Origin: Limibacter armeniacum
GTDB taxonomy: Bacteria; Bacteroidota; Bacteroidia; Cytophagales; Flammeovirgaceae
Direction: 5' to 3'
Assembly: GCF_036880985.1 (NCBI RefSeq)
Contig: NZ_JBAJNO010000009.1
Location: 62,001-126,000 of the forward strand
Length of the DNA: 64,000 nt
Shown: piece by piece, positions 34,680 to 45,257 of the stretch
How positions within the stretch are numbered: the stretch's first letter is position 1
Layout of the letters: each line of letters opens with the position of its first letter
Position numbers and translations under genes: made by a program
The notes under the pieces: generated by a model
The model's database searches: none
What the model saw: the letters and a program-made list of their open reading frames with translations, nothing else
Told to the model about the DNA's origin: nothing

Positions 34680-35184
34680 ATGTGTAAATTTCAAAGATCA
34701 ATGCCAAGGCAAGACTGATGGCTAGCAGTAATGAAAAGATCGAGATACGCCTTAAAGAAGCAAGCTGCTTGTCCTGTTCCAGTAACGCTTGCGAATTCTC
34801 ATCAAGCTGTTTCAAGATAGCCTGCACTACTTTTGATTGCTGTTGTTCCTTTCGGTCAACTTCCAACTTGTATTCATTAAATAGCTTTTGCTGATTCACT
34901 TTCTGCTCATCCAGCAGCCCTATGAGCTCATCCTTGCTGATTTGATCTTTTGATTGAAACTGCTTAAGCTTTTCCTCATAAGTGTCAGTCAAATTCTGGA
35001 GTTTGTGCTTGAGTTCATCCGAATCCTTGACTGCACTTTCAATCTTGATATAATGCTCCTTGAGAGTCTGCTCTTTTTCAGAAAATTCCTTTTGCATCTG
35101 CTCCCAAGCATTTCCATAAGAGTCTTTCAGGTCTTTGAAAGCATCTCCTAAGTTTTTGTCTTTTATAGAATCCCAAAATCCCAT
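34678..35184 (-). CDS. Tail-anchored coiled-coil membrane protein
   Basis: 168 residues, mostly heptad-like helices rich in Lys, Glu and Gln (about residues 20-140), followed by a single C-terminal membrane helix (about 146-165) and only three residues after it. There is no signal peptide, so this is a tail-anchored arrangement with the coiled coil in the cytoplasm. The start MGFWDSIKDKNLGDAFKDLK is amphipathic. I do not recognise a family. It sits upstream of sprA in neither operon nor shared promoter; its own terminator is the bidirectional hairpin at 34643. Confidence 0.78.
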   Translation of the reverse strand: MGFWDSIKDKNLGDAFKDLKDSYGNAWEQMQKEFSEKEQTLKEHYIKIESAVKDSDELKHKLQNLTDTYEEKLKQFQSKDQISKDELIGLLDEQKVNQQKLFNEYKLEVDRKEQQQSKVVQAILKQLDENSQALLEQDKQLASLRRISIFSLLLAISLALALIFEIYT

Positions 35185-35319
35185 TTCTGTATTGTATTGG
35201 TTTATAAAGTCAGGTCAGTTATCATCTTTTGCTGGTAACTGCTTTATTAAAAATAGTCATTTAAACCTCCATAGAAAAGTACGTATGGATAAGTAATTGG
35301 TTTAGTTCCTTAGCATTTA

Positions 35320-35351
35320 GACAAAAAAAGCCCCTTGCGTAGAAGGGGCTT
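35320..35351 (-). terminator. Terminator of sprA
   Basis: AAGCCCCTT (35328-35336) pairs with AAGGGGCTT (35343-35351); T-run on the minus strand. It is 28 bases beyond the sprA stop. Confidence 0.9.
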
Positions 35352-35378
35352 AATTCTTTGAACCTGTATAAGCTTAAT

Positions 35379-38300
35379 TTACTGCTGTGTCAGGTCGTAT
35401 CGTAACTGGAAGCCAAATGCTGTTGTCGTACGTCTAAAAGCGGTAGACACCTTCGGCTCATTGATTGTTCTCTCAAAGTATAGCTGCAAATTAGCACGAT
35501 CATTCAAAACGTAATTAACTGTTGGTTTCAGCTGGAAATTCCAGTTACCGGCAGTAATCACATCAGGCTCATCAATGATCCGTTGGAATGTCTCCGTATC
35601 TCTGATCGTAAATGCCATTCTGAATGTGACATCATTCTTCAGGAGAACTGTACGTCCCTGTGCCCTGAATGGTAACTTCATACCCGCCTTGGTATAACCC
35701 AAGTCCACCACAAAGTCATTATTTCTCAGCTCAGACACCTGTGCATTTGATAGGTTCAATGATAACCTTCTTGCTTTTTTGTAATCAAATTTCAGAGAGA
35801 AATCATTCATAAATCTCACCGAAACCCCTAGCAATGGACCAAACTGCTCATCAATATTTACTTGGTTCATTACAAAGATCGGGATATAACTACCTTGGTC
35901 ATCCACCTGACTCGACAGGCCTGAATGTGACTCATTCTTATCCAAACCAACTGTACCTGCTCCATATGTCAATGATGAAGTATAAGAACCTACATCATAA
36001 GTTGAACGATACTGGTGCGAGATAGTCACAGACTTAAACAGATCACTAAACAACGGTAACTTTGAAAGTCCATCATATGAGATCTGCCAGTTTGGAATTG
36101 GCACATCAGGGAATGGGTTAAAGTCTATTGTATTGACATCTCTACCTGTATAGGCTGCAATAAACGCTGGAATCAGTACATCCTGACTATTGGCATTGTA
36201 TGTACCACCAGGATTAGCTACTGAAAGGCGCTGCTGGATCACATCCCTATTTCTTACAAACTCTTCAAAAACAGGCGATACATTCCCTGCATCATCTTTT
36301 GTAAAGGCAGTTCTCAGTGTAAAGTATGAAATCCCTCGACTACCTGTTCTTTGTGGCGACTGGAATATGAACTCATTGTTCTGATCATCATAACGGATAA
36401 TTTCCGTATAAGCATTCTGTCTCGTTCTTGTCGCATCCAGTGTGATTTTCAGAGATGAAACAGGTTCAACTGACGCTCTAATCTGAATATCCTCCGACCT
36501 TCTTTGCTGGAATGGCGTACGCTGATTAGGATTCTGCACCAGATAAGGTTGGATTTCATTTCTGATTCCAAAGTCCTGACTACCTAATATGAATGGCAGC
36601 CCCGGTGAGTTCCAATCCTGGTCAAAACCAAACAGTTTTGGCGTTTCGTTATATCCTGGCAAAGTCGTGGAGTTATTCTGAGAATAGGTACCATTGACAT
36701 CTTTCACCATAGTCAGCAGTTTGGATGCTCCATCGGCGATTTTACCTCCGGCTCCTCTTCCATCACCACCTTCTTCTTTCGCTTTCTCTATATCAGCATT
36801 TACACCCTCAAGTTTTGCCTCCAGTTTTTCGATCTTCTTCTGGAGTCTAGTCTTTTCTCCTTCATTTTGGAACGCTTCCTGAAGACTTTCAAGTTCTTGC
36901 TCCAATTCAGTCACATCTTCGCCTGCAGATTGTTTTTCGGTAATTTTCTCGCTTACCTCGTTCATCTTCTCTTCGAACTTCTTAGCACTTCGATCATCAC
37001 GCTTCTTCTGCTTGTCCTTCAGCTTTCTGAGTTTGTCCTCTAGCTTTTGTTTCTTAAGCACAAGTGGATGGTCTGGTGCCAACCTATTGTTCCGCCTTCT
37101 ACTTGGCCTTGCATTACTGCTGTTAGGACGAGTTCGGGTTTCTTTGTTAACCCTTTTCAGGTAGGAAGACTTATTGTAAAGCTTTTTAAAGTCTAATTTA
37201 CCATTGACATTGAACTGTTGGTTATTCTGAAGTGTATTACCGAAATCCTCCAAGCCTTTTGTTGCGGCTACCCAGCTTGTACCACCAACATACCTAACAT
37301 CAGAACTCACCCAATCAATCGCAGGGATCTTATCAAGAGGCAACTGGTATGTTCCTGTAAAGGACTGCGTAAACTGCTTCATTCTACCAAAGTCAGACAA
37401 ATTGTCCCAAATAGTATCCCTTGCAGCCTGATTCATCTCCCCAAATGGTTCATCAATAATCGCATTGGCTGTTGCTGCATAATCCAGCTTCAGACTATTT
37501 GTCAAGTCCCAACTTACATTATAGTTCCTGTTAAAGAAAAAGGTCTTCTCGAAGAACAACTGACTTGGATCAATTTCAAGGTTACTGTCTCTCAACTGCG
37601 TACGGATATACCTTCTATCCAAATCACCTCTCACCGTAACCGATGTTGGCAATGGATTAAAGTTAAAGTCCTTGATCAGTTGGAGATACTTCCCATCAAA
37701 TGCTTTTATATTCTTGAATGGCTCAAAACCATCAAACGGTAACTGGTAAGTGTATGCAGCACCAATTTTCCACTGTACATCCTCCATGGAAGCGGTATTC
37801 ATATTACGTTGGAAACGCTTTGTATATGCCCCACTAAAAGTCCAGTTTTCAATATCCCAAGGGTATAGCTTGGCCCCCTCTCTCATCTTCTTCTTACGAA
37901 GTCCAGAAATATTGATACTGAATGCATCCGAATAGTCCTGTACAATTTTTCTGTAATCAGCTCCTGCCTCTGCCGTTTCAAAAGCTGCAATAGAAACATC
38001 AAGCGGTACATCAGGGTCTTTAGGGTCAAAGTATGGATCTGAAGTACTTCTGTCGTAACTCACATACAGCGGCATGGTAACACCAATCCTATTCAGCCAT
38101 AGTTTATCTACATTGATATTGGATGCTACACCATACATCATTGTTTCATCCATACTACGACTACCGATTTTGTCTTGAATACCACCAAAACCAACAGTTG
38201 TATACCTCACATTGGCTTGAAGCGTAGCAAAGTCAGCAAGTTTTGTATCCAGATTTGCATTTACTGCCCAACCTGAGAATGTATTATAATCAGTCACTCT

Positions 38301-41300
38301 CAATTCATTGGCCCAAATACAAACATCCCTCAGGCTATTATTGCTTTCTGGGTTTCTTACCCCGATAATCGCCATCTTGACAGCACTCAAGTCAGGACGA
38401 CCTACTACACTTATATTATAGTTTCTGATTTTTTCGGTATAAGGCTCTGTCGTCGAACTTCCTGACTTATCTCTTTTTGACTTAATCAGGTAAAGCTCTT
38501 CCAAGGCAACATCAATTTCATTGTCCCTTGGCCAAATAGCCTCCGCTGTATTGGAACCCCTTGGTGTTATATCCAAAGGCACTTCTATTTCATAATAGTT
38601 TTGCGTAAAGTCCGTACCCAATCTCAAATAAGCAGTCAATTCATCATCTCTTGCATTATCACTCTCAGCATGCAATTCCATTTTGATGCGCTTATAATTG
38701 ACCAAGTTCAAAGCAAAATTCTTAAAAACTGCCTGACTGGTTCCCGGTTCCAATCCACTCACACACATCTGAATAGATTGTTCGTTTATTCGTCTTGTAA
38801 CCGTTGAAGTAGCATCGTAATCTCTTTCAAAACCTGGAGGCAATACATAAGGAATACCTTCGCCTGTATCCAGACCGTTCTCTTCAATATTGACAGATGA
38901 AACTTCAACTGATGAGTTTGGCTGAGGTTTGGTTAGGTCTTCGAGACTGCTAGCAGTATAAGGTCTCCATTGCGCTCCTACCAACTGGAAGTTTACCATT
39001 CTCAAGACAACAGGCTGTTCCCAACCTGTCAGGAACATTCTCATAAAACGGATAGACTTATAGCTCAATCCGTTTCCTCCAATTTCCTCAACATGGCTTC
39101 CCCTAATCGGGATTCTAAACTGATACCACTTCACACGTTCACCTGACTCAGGTGCTTCTGCTTCTACCTCATCAACGATATAAGGATGAGACGTATTCAA
39201 CTGACTTGGTTTCAAGTCTAGTTCATACTGGAAATACTGATTCAGGTCTGAAACGGTATTATCCTTATTCAAATCTTCGTTGTCAGGCAAGTTAGAAGAT
39301 GATGCAGGAAAAGCGCTTCCCCCACTCAGTTCAGGAGAGTTTCCATCAGGACCATTGAAGCTCTTGTAACGTTGCAGGATAGAGAAGTCATTCTCATCAG
39401 CATAACTGCCTAGGTAATAGCGGAAGTCATCACCAGACGGGTCTTCTTCTATAGATGACCTGATTGAGCCTGGCAATGCTGATAAGTAATCACTCAAGAA
39501 TGTACGTTCCCTTTCTGAGCTCAATCCGTCAAAACCCACGTCCTGAGCATCACGAGGTACCGCTGAGTTAAAGGCATTATTCAAATACTGTGTATTTGGC
39601 GTAAAGCCCCAATCTTCTGTTTGGGACATTGCATCATCATTGGTAGTCAGACCATTTTCAAAGAAATGTCTTCCATCCGGCACCAAGTCTTCTGAAATAT
39701 TACCCAAGTTAAAGAACAGCTTACCACCTGTCGTATTGTTCTTTCCTTCTACCTGACCATTTTCTCCATCTAAGAACGGGTCCAACAACCAGAACTCTAT
39801 GTATTGGACATTGATATTATCAAAGTCAACATCGTGTGTAATGGCTTTCGTAATTGCACCAAAGTTCTCCGTTGGATTAGGAAGGCTACCATCCGAATTA
39901 AGGTCTGTCCTGTAGTTATAAGGACCTCTCTCATCAGGGTAATATGCAATGTCAAATGAAATCTCATTTCCAGTAATCTGCTCACGTTGCTTTCCTTGGA
40001 ATACCTCATTGTAAGGAATCAGACGAGAGTAATGATTCTGCAATACTTCTGAAGTAATATTACTAGGTCTTTGAGATGAGCCTGATCCGCCAGAAAAATA
40101 GAATACATTATCGATATTATACCAAGCCATCTTGGCACGCTTGTAATTGTAGCTTCTTTCATCAGTCGGGTCCACGTAGTCATTTAGTATATCTACTGGG
40201 GTTGAACCTATTGCCCACTGAGTTGGTGTACGTGTATAGTCGTATGGTACCTCAGCTCCCTCAAAATCATCAATGTATGATACGCCATCGGTCCCCACCA
40301 ATTTAGGTGCACTAGGTACCAACTGGGCAAACTCACCCTTAAATACAACTGTTGAATTTTCTGTTGTGGAAATACCTGGAATGGCATCTATAGCTTTAGT
40401 CAAAAACCTTGAATCTGTACGGTAGTCCACTGATGTACCCCATAGGGTATTTCGGGTTGGCTCGCTACCTACAGCAATCCTTCTAATCAAAGGCTTTTCA
40501 TTCAGGTGCAATAAGGTTGCGGACACTTTCAGGTCTTTACTGAAGTGGTATTCCAAATCAACACCAGCCAAGTTTCTTGTTTGGAAATTGAAAAGGTCAG
40601 CTCTTTCATATTGTATCTGAATATCCTTATTAGAGTTCAACACCCCTTCATTCAGGATTTTCACACGACCAAACTGGTAATCGACTGTATAGTCAACCCC
40701 TTCCGTCAAGGAGGTTCCTCCTACCGAAACCACTACTGAATTCTCTGAAATATTGATTCCTGGCAATGTGATATCTCCTGATGAACCGGACTGAACACTA
40801 CCCTTAATAAAGTATTTGTTCTGAAGCGTATTCAGCTTTGCATCAGCCTGAGTTTTATTATAAAGGTCTGTGAAAACGTATTTCTCCACCAGTGCAGACT
40901 CACTTGGCTCAAACAAATCGTCCAGTGTCTTACCAAAAGGCTCTAAAACAGGGAAGATAATCCGCCCTTCCTGAGGATGAATTGTGATGCCTTCTACATA
41001 GTCGTATTTACTGTCTGGCTGACGCTCCTGACTTGGGTTCAACTGGTCAGCATTCATCAGTCTTACCAATGGGATATTGGCTGTATTCTGACCATCTGGC
41101 AAGTTAGGGTTATCGACACCTGAAGCATCGTCCTTATAAACTACTCTCAGGTTAAAGTTCTCTTTCTGAATCTGCGTTGCCTGAAGTTGGTAGATGTTTT
41201 TCATCATCAGGTCCCAAGTTGGCAAGTCCGTTCTGATCGTAGAAGGACTTAGCATTTTCATATAGACTACCGCATTCGCATCCAGATTCGTATAGTCCTC

Positions 41301-42767
41301 ATTCAGTTCACCAACCTTAAATGTCTGTCCGTTGTAAGTGTATTCGTAAGCTACTGCCAGAATCTCGTCATTACGCAAAGGAGCATTCAGGGTAATGTAA
41401 CCCAACAATGGATCTAGAGTATATTCTGTAGATGTCAACTCCCTAGCAGAACGAAGTACTTCGAAGTCAGTACCGTTTGTCATGCCATTAAACCCTTCCA
41501 AAGAGCTTTTAACATTATCAGGGTTTCTTGCTCCACCAAGTTGGGCGATTTCATTGTACAGGCTATTGGCATTATTACCTGCTTCTCCATTAGGAGTTCC
41601 TCCACCTATCCAACTGCTGTTGTATGGTGTAGACTCACCAAGGTCGAGGAATGCCGCTAAACTTCTGAGGTTCTGCGTATCATTATTTCGGTTGGTAACA
41701 AAAACCTTTACCCTTGTAACAACAACCCCTGAATTGATAATTGGCAAATTCTGGAGTGCTCTTTCATAGTTGTCACGGAAAAACTGCGAAAGGAAGAAGT
41801 TTCTATTGGCTTCATAATTATCAGCTTGCATCTCAAACTCTGCTGCCTGAGATCCATTTCGAATGGTCATTGTTTCTACCGAACCTCGCTGACTTGAAAA
41901 AATACCACTAACGTATAGTTTACCAAATCGCATTTTGGTATAAACACCAAACAGGTTTTGCGCTCCTGTAATCAAGGAGTTGGAAACAGGAAAACTCACA
42001 TTACCCACCTGTACATCCTGAATGATATCATGGTCATATGCTGTATAGGACAGGTTATATCTTTGCTCAAACTGAAAGGCACTTTTGGTATCAAAATTAC
42101 CTGATACCGTCAGCTTGTCTCCAATCTTACCTTCCAACGCCATCCCGATCTGCTGATCGAAATTGAAGCCCCCGTTTCTTTGCTGACGAACAGGTATTTG
42201 AGGGTTGTCTACTCTTTGCCATAAGCCTCCAAAATCCAGCAGTACACTACCACTGGTCTTGAACTCCATCGTACTTCCGCCAAACAGCCTGTCCGCTACT
42301 TTACCCAAGTAAATTGGCGGAATCAACCTGCTCCCATCCTTACCGGGAAGGGCATCTCGTCCGTCCTGCTGAATCGAAAGGCTTCTCCAGTAATCCTGTT
42401 GTTGCTTCTGAAATAGGTATTTCCTGTATTCATTATAAGGAATAAGTGTAGGCGGACGGTACTCCATATCATTCAATGTTTCATTGACATTGAAATAAGT
42501 ACCACTTGAATCCAACTCAATATTCACATTCGAATTGGGAGGAGTATTCAGCAACAAAGGAGAGTTACTCCGTGGATTAGTCAACGGGTCTCCATATCGG
42601 TCTTGCTCATAAGGCTTGAGCTTTAGGTCTCTTTTCGTTGTGTCCTGGTCAACCTTTTGCTGAGCTGGTACCTGTAACACTCCAAGAGAGGCATTAGGTT
42701 TCGCCCACACAACATCATTCCCAGCAAAAGTAGCAGCACACAGCAACATCAATACCAAATAGCGCAA
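35379..42767 (-). CDS. sprA: Type IX secretion system outer membrane translocon SprA (gliding motility)
   Basis: SprA (Sov) is the giant outer-membrane beta-barrel through which T9SS cargo leaves the periplasm, and is needed for gliding. The 2462-residue length, the signal peptide (ending near VVWA, residue 22), the early SLSIQQDGRDALPGKDGSRLIPPIYLGKVADRLFGG block, and many barrel-type strands such as GISYFTLRTAF and LQLYFERT support the call. A lysine/glutamate-rich coiled-coil of about 130 residues lies near residues 1885-2015, an unusual insert for a barrel. The start is TTG at 42767; no ATG is in frame upstream, and the alternative ATG at 42749 would remove the positive signal start. Confidence 0.95.
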   Translation of the reverse strand: MRYLVLMLLCAATFAGNDVVWAKPNASLGVLQVPAQQKVDQDTTKRDLKLKPYEQDRYGDPLTNPRSNSPLLLNTPPNSNVNIELDSSGTYFNVNETLNDMEYRPPTLIPYNEYRKYLFQKQQQDYWRSLSIQQDGRDALPGKDGSRLIPPIYLGKVADRLFGGSTMEFKTSGSVLLDFGGLWQRVDNPQIPVRQQRNGGFNFDQQIGMALEGKIGDKLTVSGNFDTKSAFQFEQRYNLSYTAYDHDIIQDVQVGNVSFPVSNSLITGAQNLFGVYTKMRFGKLYVSGIFSSQRGSVETMTIRNGSQAAEFEMQADNYEANRNFFLSQFFRDNYERALQNLPIINSGVVVTRVKVFVTNRNNDTQNLRSLAAFLDLGESTPYNSSWIGGGTPNGEAGNNANSLYNEIAQLGGARNPDNVKSSLEGFNGMTNGTDFEVLRSARELTSTEYTLDPLLGYITLNAPLRNDEILAVAYEYTYNGQTFKVGELNEDYTNLDANAVVYMKMLSPSTIRTDLPTWDLMMKNIYQLQATQIQKENFNLRVVYKDDASGVDNPNLPDGQNTANIPLVRLMNADQLNPSQERQPDSKYDYVEGITIHPQEGRIIFPVLEPFGKTLDDLFEPSESALVEKYVFTDLYNKTQADAKLNTLQNKYFIKGSVQSGSSGDITLPGINISENSVVVSVGGTSLTEGVDYTVDYQFGRVKILNEGVLNSNKDIQIQYERADLFNFQTRNLAGVDLEYHFSKDLKVSATLLHLNEKPLIRRIAVGSEPTRNTLWGTSVDYRTDSRFLTKAIDAIPGISTTENSTVVFKGEFAQLVPSAPKLVGTDGVSYIDDFEGAEVPYDYTRTPTQWAIGSTPVDILNDYVDPTDERSYNYKRAKMAWYNIDNVFYFSGGSGSSQRPSNITSEVLQNHYSRLIPYNEVFQGKQREQITGNEISFDIAYYPDERGPYNYRTDLNSDGSLPNPTENFGAITKAITHDVDFDNINVQYIEFWLLDPFLDGENGQVEGKNNTTGGKLFFNLGNISEDLVPDGRHFFENGLTTNDDAMSQTEDWGFTPNTQYLNNAFNSAVPRDAQDVGFDGLSSERERTFLSDYLSALPGSIRSSIEEDPSGDDFRYYLGSYADENDFSILQRYKSFNGPDGNSPELSGGSAFPASSSNLPDNEDLNKDNTVSDLNQYFQYELDLKPSQLNTSHPYIVDEVEAEAPESGERVKWYQFRIPIRGSHVEEIGGNGLSYKSIRFMRMFLTGWEQPVVLRMVNFQLVGAQWRPYTASSLEDLTKPQPNSSVEVSSVNIEENGLDTGEGIPYVLPPGFERDYDATSTVTRRINEQSIQMCVSGLEPGTSQAVFKNFALNLVNYKRIKMELHAESDNARDDELTAYLRLGTDFTQNYYEIEVPLDITPRGSNTAEAIWPRDNEIDVALEELYLIKSKRDKSGSSTTEPYTEKIRNYNISVVGRPDLSAVKMAIIGVRNPESNNSLRDVCIWANELRVTDYNTFSGWAVNANLDTKLADFATLQANVRYTTVGFGGIQDKIGSRSMDETMMYGVASNINVDKLWLNRIGVTMPLYVSYDRSTSDPYFDPKDPDVPLDVSIAAFETAEAGADYRKIVQDYSDAFSINISGLRKKKMREGAKLYPWDIENWTFSGAYTKRFQRNMNTASMEDVQWKIGAAYTYQLPFDGFEPFKNIKAFDGKYLQLIKDFNFNPLPTSVTVRGDLDRRYIRTQLRDSNLEIDPSQLFFEKTFFFNRNYNVSWDLTNSLKLDYAATANAIIDEPFGEMNQAARDTIWDNLSDFGRMKQFTQSFTGTYQLPLDKIPAIDWVSSDVRYVGGTSWVAATKGLEDFGNTLQNNQQFNVNGKLDFKKLYNKSSYLKRVNKETRTRPNSSNARPSRRRNNRLAPDHPLVLKKQKLEDKLRKLKDKQKKRDDRSAKKFEEKMNEVSEKITEKQSAGEDVTELEQELESLQEAFQNEGEKTRLQKKIEKLEAKLEGVNADIEKAKEEGGDGRGAGGKIADGASKLLTMVKDVNGTYSQNNSTTLPGYNETPKLFGFDQDWNSPGLPFILGSQDFGIRNEIQPYLVQNPNQRTPFQQRRSEDIQIRASVEPVSSLKITLDATRTRQNAYTEIIRYDDQNNEFIFQSPQRTGSRGISYFTLRTAFTKDDAGNVSPVFEEFVRNRDVIQQRLSVANPGGTYNANSQDVLIPAFIAAYTGRDVNTIDFNPFPDVPIPNWQISYDGLSKLPLFSDLFKSVTISHQYRSTYDVGSYTSSLTYGAGTVGLDKNESHSGLSSQVDDQGSYIPIFVMNQVNIDEQFGPLLGVSVRFMNDFSLKFDYKKARRLSLNLSNAQVSELRNNDFVVDLGYTKAGMKLPFRAQGRTVLLKNDVTFRMAFTIRDTETFQRIIDEPDVITAGNWNFQLKPTVNYVLNDRANLQLYFERTINEPKVSTAFRRTTTAFGFQLRYDLTQQ

Positions 42768-43226
42768 AGTGACTTCGGTTTTTATTGTATGAAAAATGGA
42801 TTTAGTAGCCAGAGCCTTCTGGTCTAAATTATAGTAGAAAATAGCTGTTAAAGCTAAATCATTATCCCCAAAAAACCTTTGCTTGTCTAGTCAAGTAGAA
42901 GCAAACTAATTCGCAACAGGTAATTTGTAAAGTAGGCTCCTGAGTAGGAAGGTGGATTAACAATTCAGGTCAGACACCTCCCTGCTTTTGAGGTTATACA
43001 TGTTTTTATTGTAAGAAAATCTACATTACCCAAACAGCGTGTAACCTTTCTCAATTAGGAAAAAGAGCAACAGTATTACATTCATACAATGTTCAAAATT
43101 GATTATTTCAATATGATCATTCCTTGAATATAACATTTAAGACTTAAGTATTGTATATTCTTGATACGTAAGTACCTCAAAAGCAGTAGAAATCTAATCC
43201 TATAGGCATCAATTATTTGAATATCA
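42768..43226. other. Intergenic region between ruvA and sprA
   Basis: It must contain the sprA promoter. It is AT-rich, and I see no ORF, RNA gene, clear terminator for ruvA, or convincing promoter boxes. Confidence 0.5.
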
Positions 43227-43826
43227 CTAATTTTTTAAAGCAAGTTTGATCAACTGTTCTACACTTAACCCTGCACCATGTTTCTTCATAATGGTTTTCA
43301 AACTACGATCTGCCATCGGTTTTGAGAACCCAAGTTGCATCAGTGCCTCCAACGCTTCCTGTTTGTTTCGTTGATCATCAGAAGTCATACCAGCTACAGC
43401 CGCAACCTCTGCACCCTCAATTTCTAGTTTGCTTACCTTGTCCTTCAGCTCTATGATGACACGCTGGGCTGTTTTGGCTCCTACCCCTTTCACCGACTGG
43501 ATTGTGGCTACATCGTCTGACTGTATCGCCTGTTTAATTTCAGCAGCCGAAAGCGACGAAAGAAAAGCCAATCCGGTTGATGGCCCAATTCCCGAAATAC
43601 TGATCAGTAAAAGGAACAGGTCTTTCTCAGGTTTTTCAATGAAACCATAAAGCAGCTGCGCATCTTCTTTCACATAGAAATGGGTATGAAGCAAGCAACT
43701 TTCCTTGTCTCCGATCTTGGCATAGGTGCTAAGTGGAATATGCACTTCATATCCGATCCCCGCCACATCAATCACCGCATAAGTCGGTGACTTGACTACC
43801 AATTTACCGCTAATATAATTATACAT
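43227..43826 (-). CDS. ruvA: Holliday junction DNA helicase subunit RuvA
   Basis: RuvA binds Holliday junctions as a tetramer and loads the RuvB motor. The 199-residue protein has the N-terminal OB domain (MYNYISGKLVVKSPTYAVID), two helix-hairpin-helix motifs (SISGIGPSTGLAFLSSL and SVKGVGAKTAQRVIIEL, about residues 70-135) and a C-terminal UBA-like domain for RuvB (ALMQLGFSKPMADRSLK). The length is typical. ATG at 43826. RuvB and RuvC are not in this window. It is 162 bases downstream of the DUF4837 gene and may be cotranscribed with it. Confidence 0.95.
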   Translation of the reverse strand: MYNYISGKLVVKSPTYAVIDVAGIGYEVHIPLSTYAKIGDKESCLLHTHFYVKEDAQLLYGFIEKPEKDLFLLLISISGIGPSTGLAFLSSLSAAEIKQAIQSDDVATIQSVKGVGAKTAQRVIIELKDKVSKLEIEGAEVAAVAGMTSDDQRNKQEALEALMQLGFSKPMADRSLKTIMKKHGAGLSVEQLIKLALKN

Positions 43827-43988
43827 AACTTACAAAAGTACAAAGTAAAAAGGGAGAAGGAAATAAATCCCTGACAATCAGTGCAGGTATTTTTTCTCTT
43901 CTCCGATTTATATAATCAAAATCTTTATTTAAACAGTCATATTCATAATATCGAGGGATTATCCAACGACAACCTCTCTTCGCAAGAA

Positions 43989-45065
43989 TTAATCCACAGA
44001 CTGCAACATCACCTGCATTTCACGCATGTATTCACGTTTTTTCTGCTGAGGGGCATACACAAAACCTTCAATATAGTAAAGCATGTCTCCGCCATCATTA
44101 ACCATCACATAACTAACAAATGGTCCACCCATTGATATGTTATTGGTTTTCCAAAGTCCTTTAGCTTCTACAGCGTGATGTCCATCAAGCTCCATAGTCT
44201 TCGTTTTGACAGGAACCAGTTTTTCGGTCACTACAAATGACTCAGGATTATCAGGGTCTCCATATAGGTGTTCTTTTGCAATCTGGTTTCTCCAGTCAAT
44301 GATACTATCAGGCGAGAATTGCTCCTGCGATGTATAAGGTTTTTTCGCAATGAAAATGTTTTTATCCACTTTCAGTTCAGGGTGTCTCAACCAGATAAAG
44401 TCATCAGTCTCTTTCGCCAATTGGAAACCTGGCATCAGCTCTAGCGATATTCCAGTCGCTTTCTTCAGCTTGTTCTTCATGGTCTTGTCATAAACACCCC
44501 CGATACTTCTCATCAGGTTTTTGTTTTCCAAGTCATTGAATACCGAAGCGATTTTTCGCTGGTTTTCAGGATTCTCCAAAAACTCAAGCATCAGATCTTC
44601 TGAAGGTGCAAAAAGCATGACCATTGCCTGACCTTTTGCATAGACATCTCTATTGACTTGCATAAAAGCCTTGCCTTTCTTGCTTACTTCTTTCAGGGCA
44701 TCTTCTGAGAAAAACTGCTTCATTCTTTTGGTATCACTACTTTTGGAGTCAAGCGTAGTAACCATAACAACATTCCTTGCCTGTCTCAAGATACTTTCAA
44801 AACCTCCCGGTCTTACATGACTTATCGTAAACATCGGCTCGGGCTGCGGCAGAATATCCACAGTTTGTGCCAAAACACTATCATATACAATATCACCCAG
44901 CTTTCCTTTCCATTGAGCTGAGTCCATAATCAGGATCATTTCACCTGGTTTTCCTTTTGCTACTGGCAAATTCTTGCTACCCTCTTCTTTACTCTTGCTA
45001 CATGCTGTAAAAACACATACCAAAGCCAGAAGGGAAACCATTATTATCTTTACATTGAATTTCAT
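43989..45065 (-). CDS. DUF4837 family lipoprotein
   Basis: A 358-residue lipoprotein (VFTAC, Cys22 from the ATG at 45065) of the DUF4837 family, which is found in Bacteroidota and has no known activity. The mature chain has an N-terminal domain starting AKGKPGEMILIMDSAQWKG, the motif-rich SHVRPGGFESILRQARNVVMV, and a second similar half (FIAKKPYTSQEQFSPDSIIDWRNQIAKEHLYGDPDNPESFVVTE). A TTG four codons upstream would push the signal inside, so I prefer 45065. It precedes ruvA on the same strand. Function unknown. Confidence 0.85.
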   Translation of the reverse strand: MKFNVKIIMVSLLALVCVFTACSKSKEEGSKNLPVAKGKPGEMILIMDSAQWKGKLGDIVYDSVLAQTVDILPQPEPMFTISHVRPGGFESILRQARNVVMVTTLDSKSSDTKRMKQFFSEDALKEVSKKGKAFMQVNRDVYAKGQAMVMLFAPSEDLMLEFLENPENQRKIASVFNDLENKNLMRSIGGVYDKTMKNKLKKATGISLELMPGFQLAKETDDFIWLRHPELKVDKNIFIAKKPYTSQEQFSPDSIIDWRNQIAKEHLYGDPDNPESFVVTEKLVPVKTKTMELDGHHAVEAKGLWKTNNISMGGPFVSYVMVNDGGDMLYYIEGFVYAPQQKKREYMREMQVMLQSVD

Positions 45066-45184
45066 AAACTTCCTCAAGTTATTCTCCTAAAAACGATCTT
45101 CTAAATATCCACAACAGATCGGGTAACCTGTCAACAATATTAACCAAGTTCACAGAAAAGTTACAATTAAACCGTAAAATAATT

Positions 45185-45216
45185 ATTGCTGTCCCTCTTT
45201 TGAGGGAAAATATTTG
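45185..45216 (+). promoter_or_regulatory. Possible promoter of the DUF445 gene
   Basis: ATTG (45185-45188) and AATATTTG (45209-45216) are 20 bases apart, resembling the TTG...TAnnTTTG layout. A CCCTC/GAGGG hairpin lies within the spacer. It is weak evidence. Confidence 0.3.
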
Positions 45217-45257
45217 TATGTTGGCAAATCAACTCAAACGGTCAACCGCTAACATAC

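Noticed and set aside
36694-36882. Open frame antisense to the SprA coiled-coil region
   Set aside because: It is a shadow of the biased Lys/Glu codons on the real strand.
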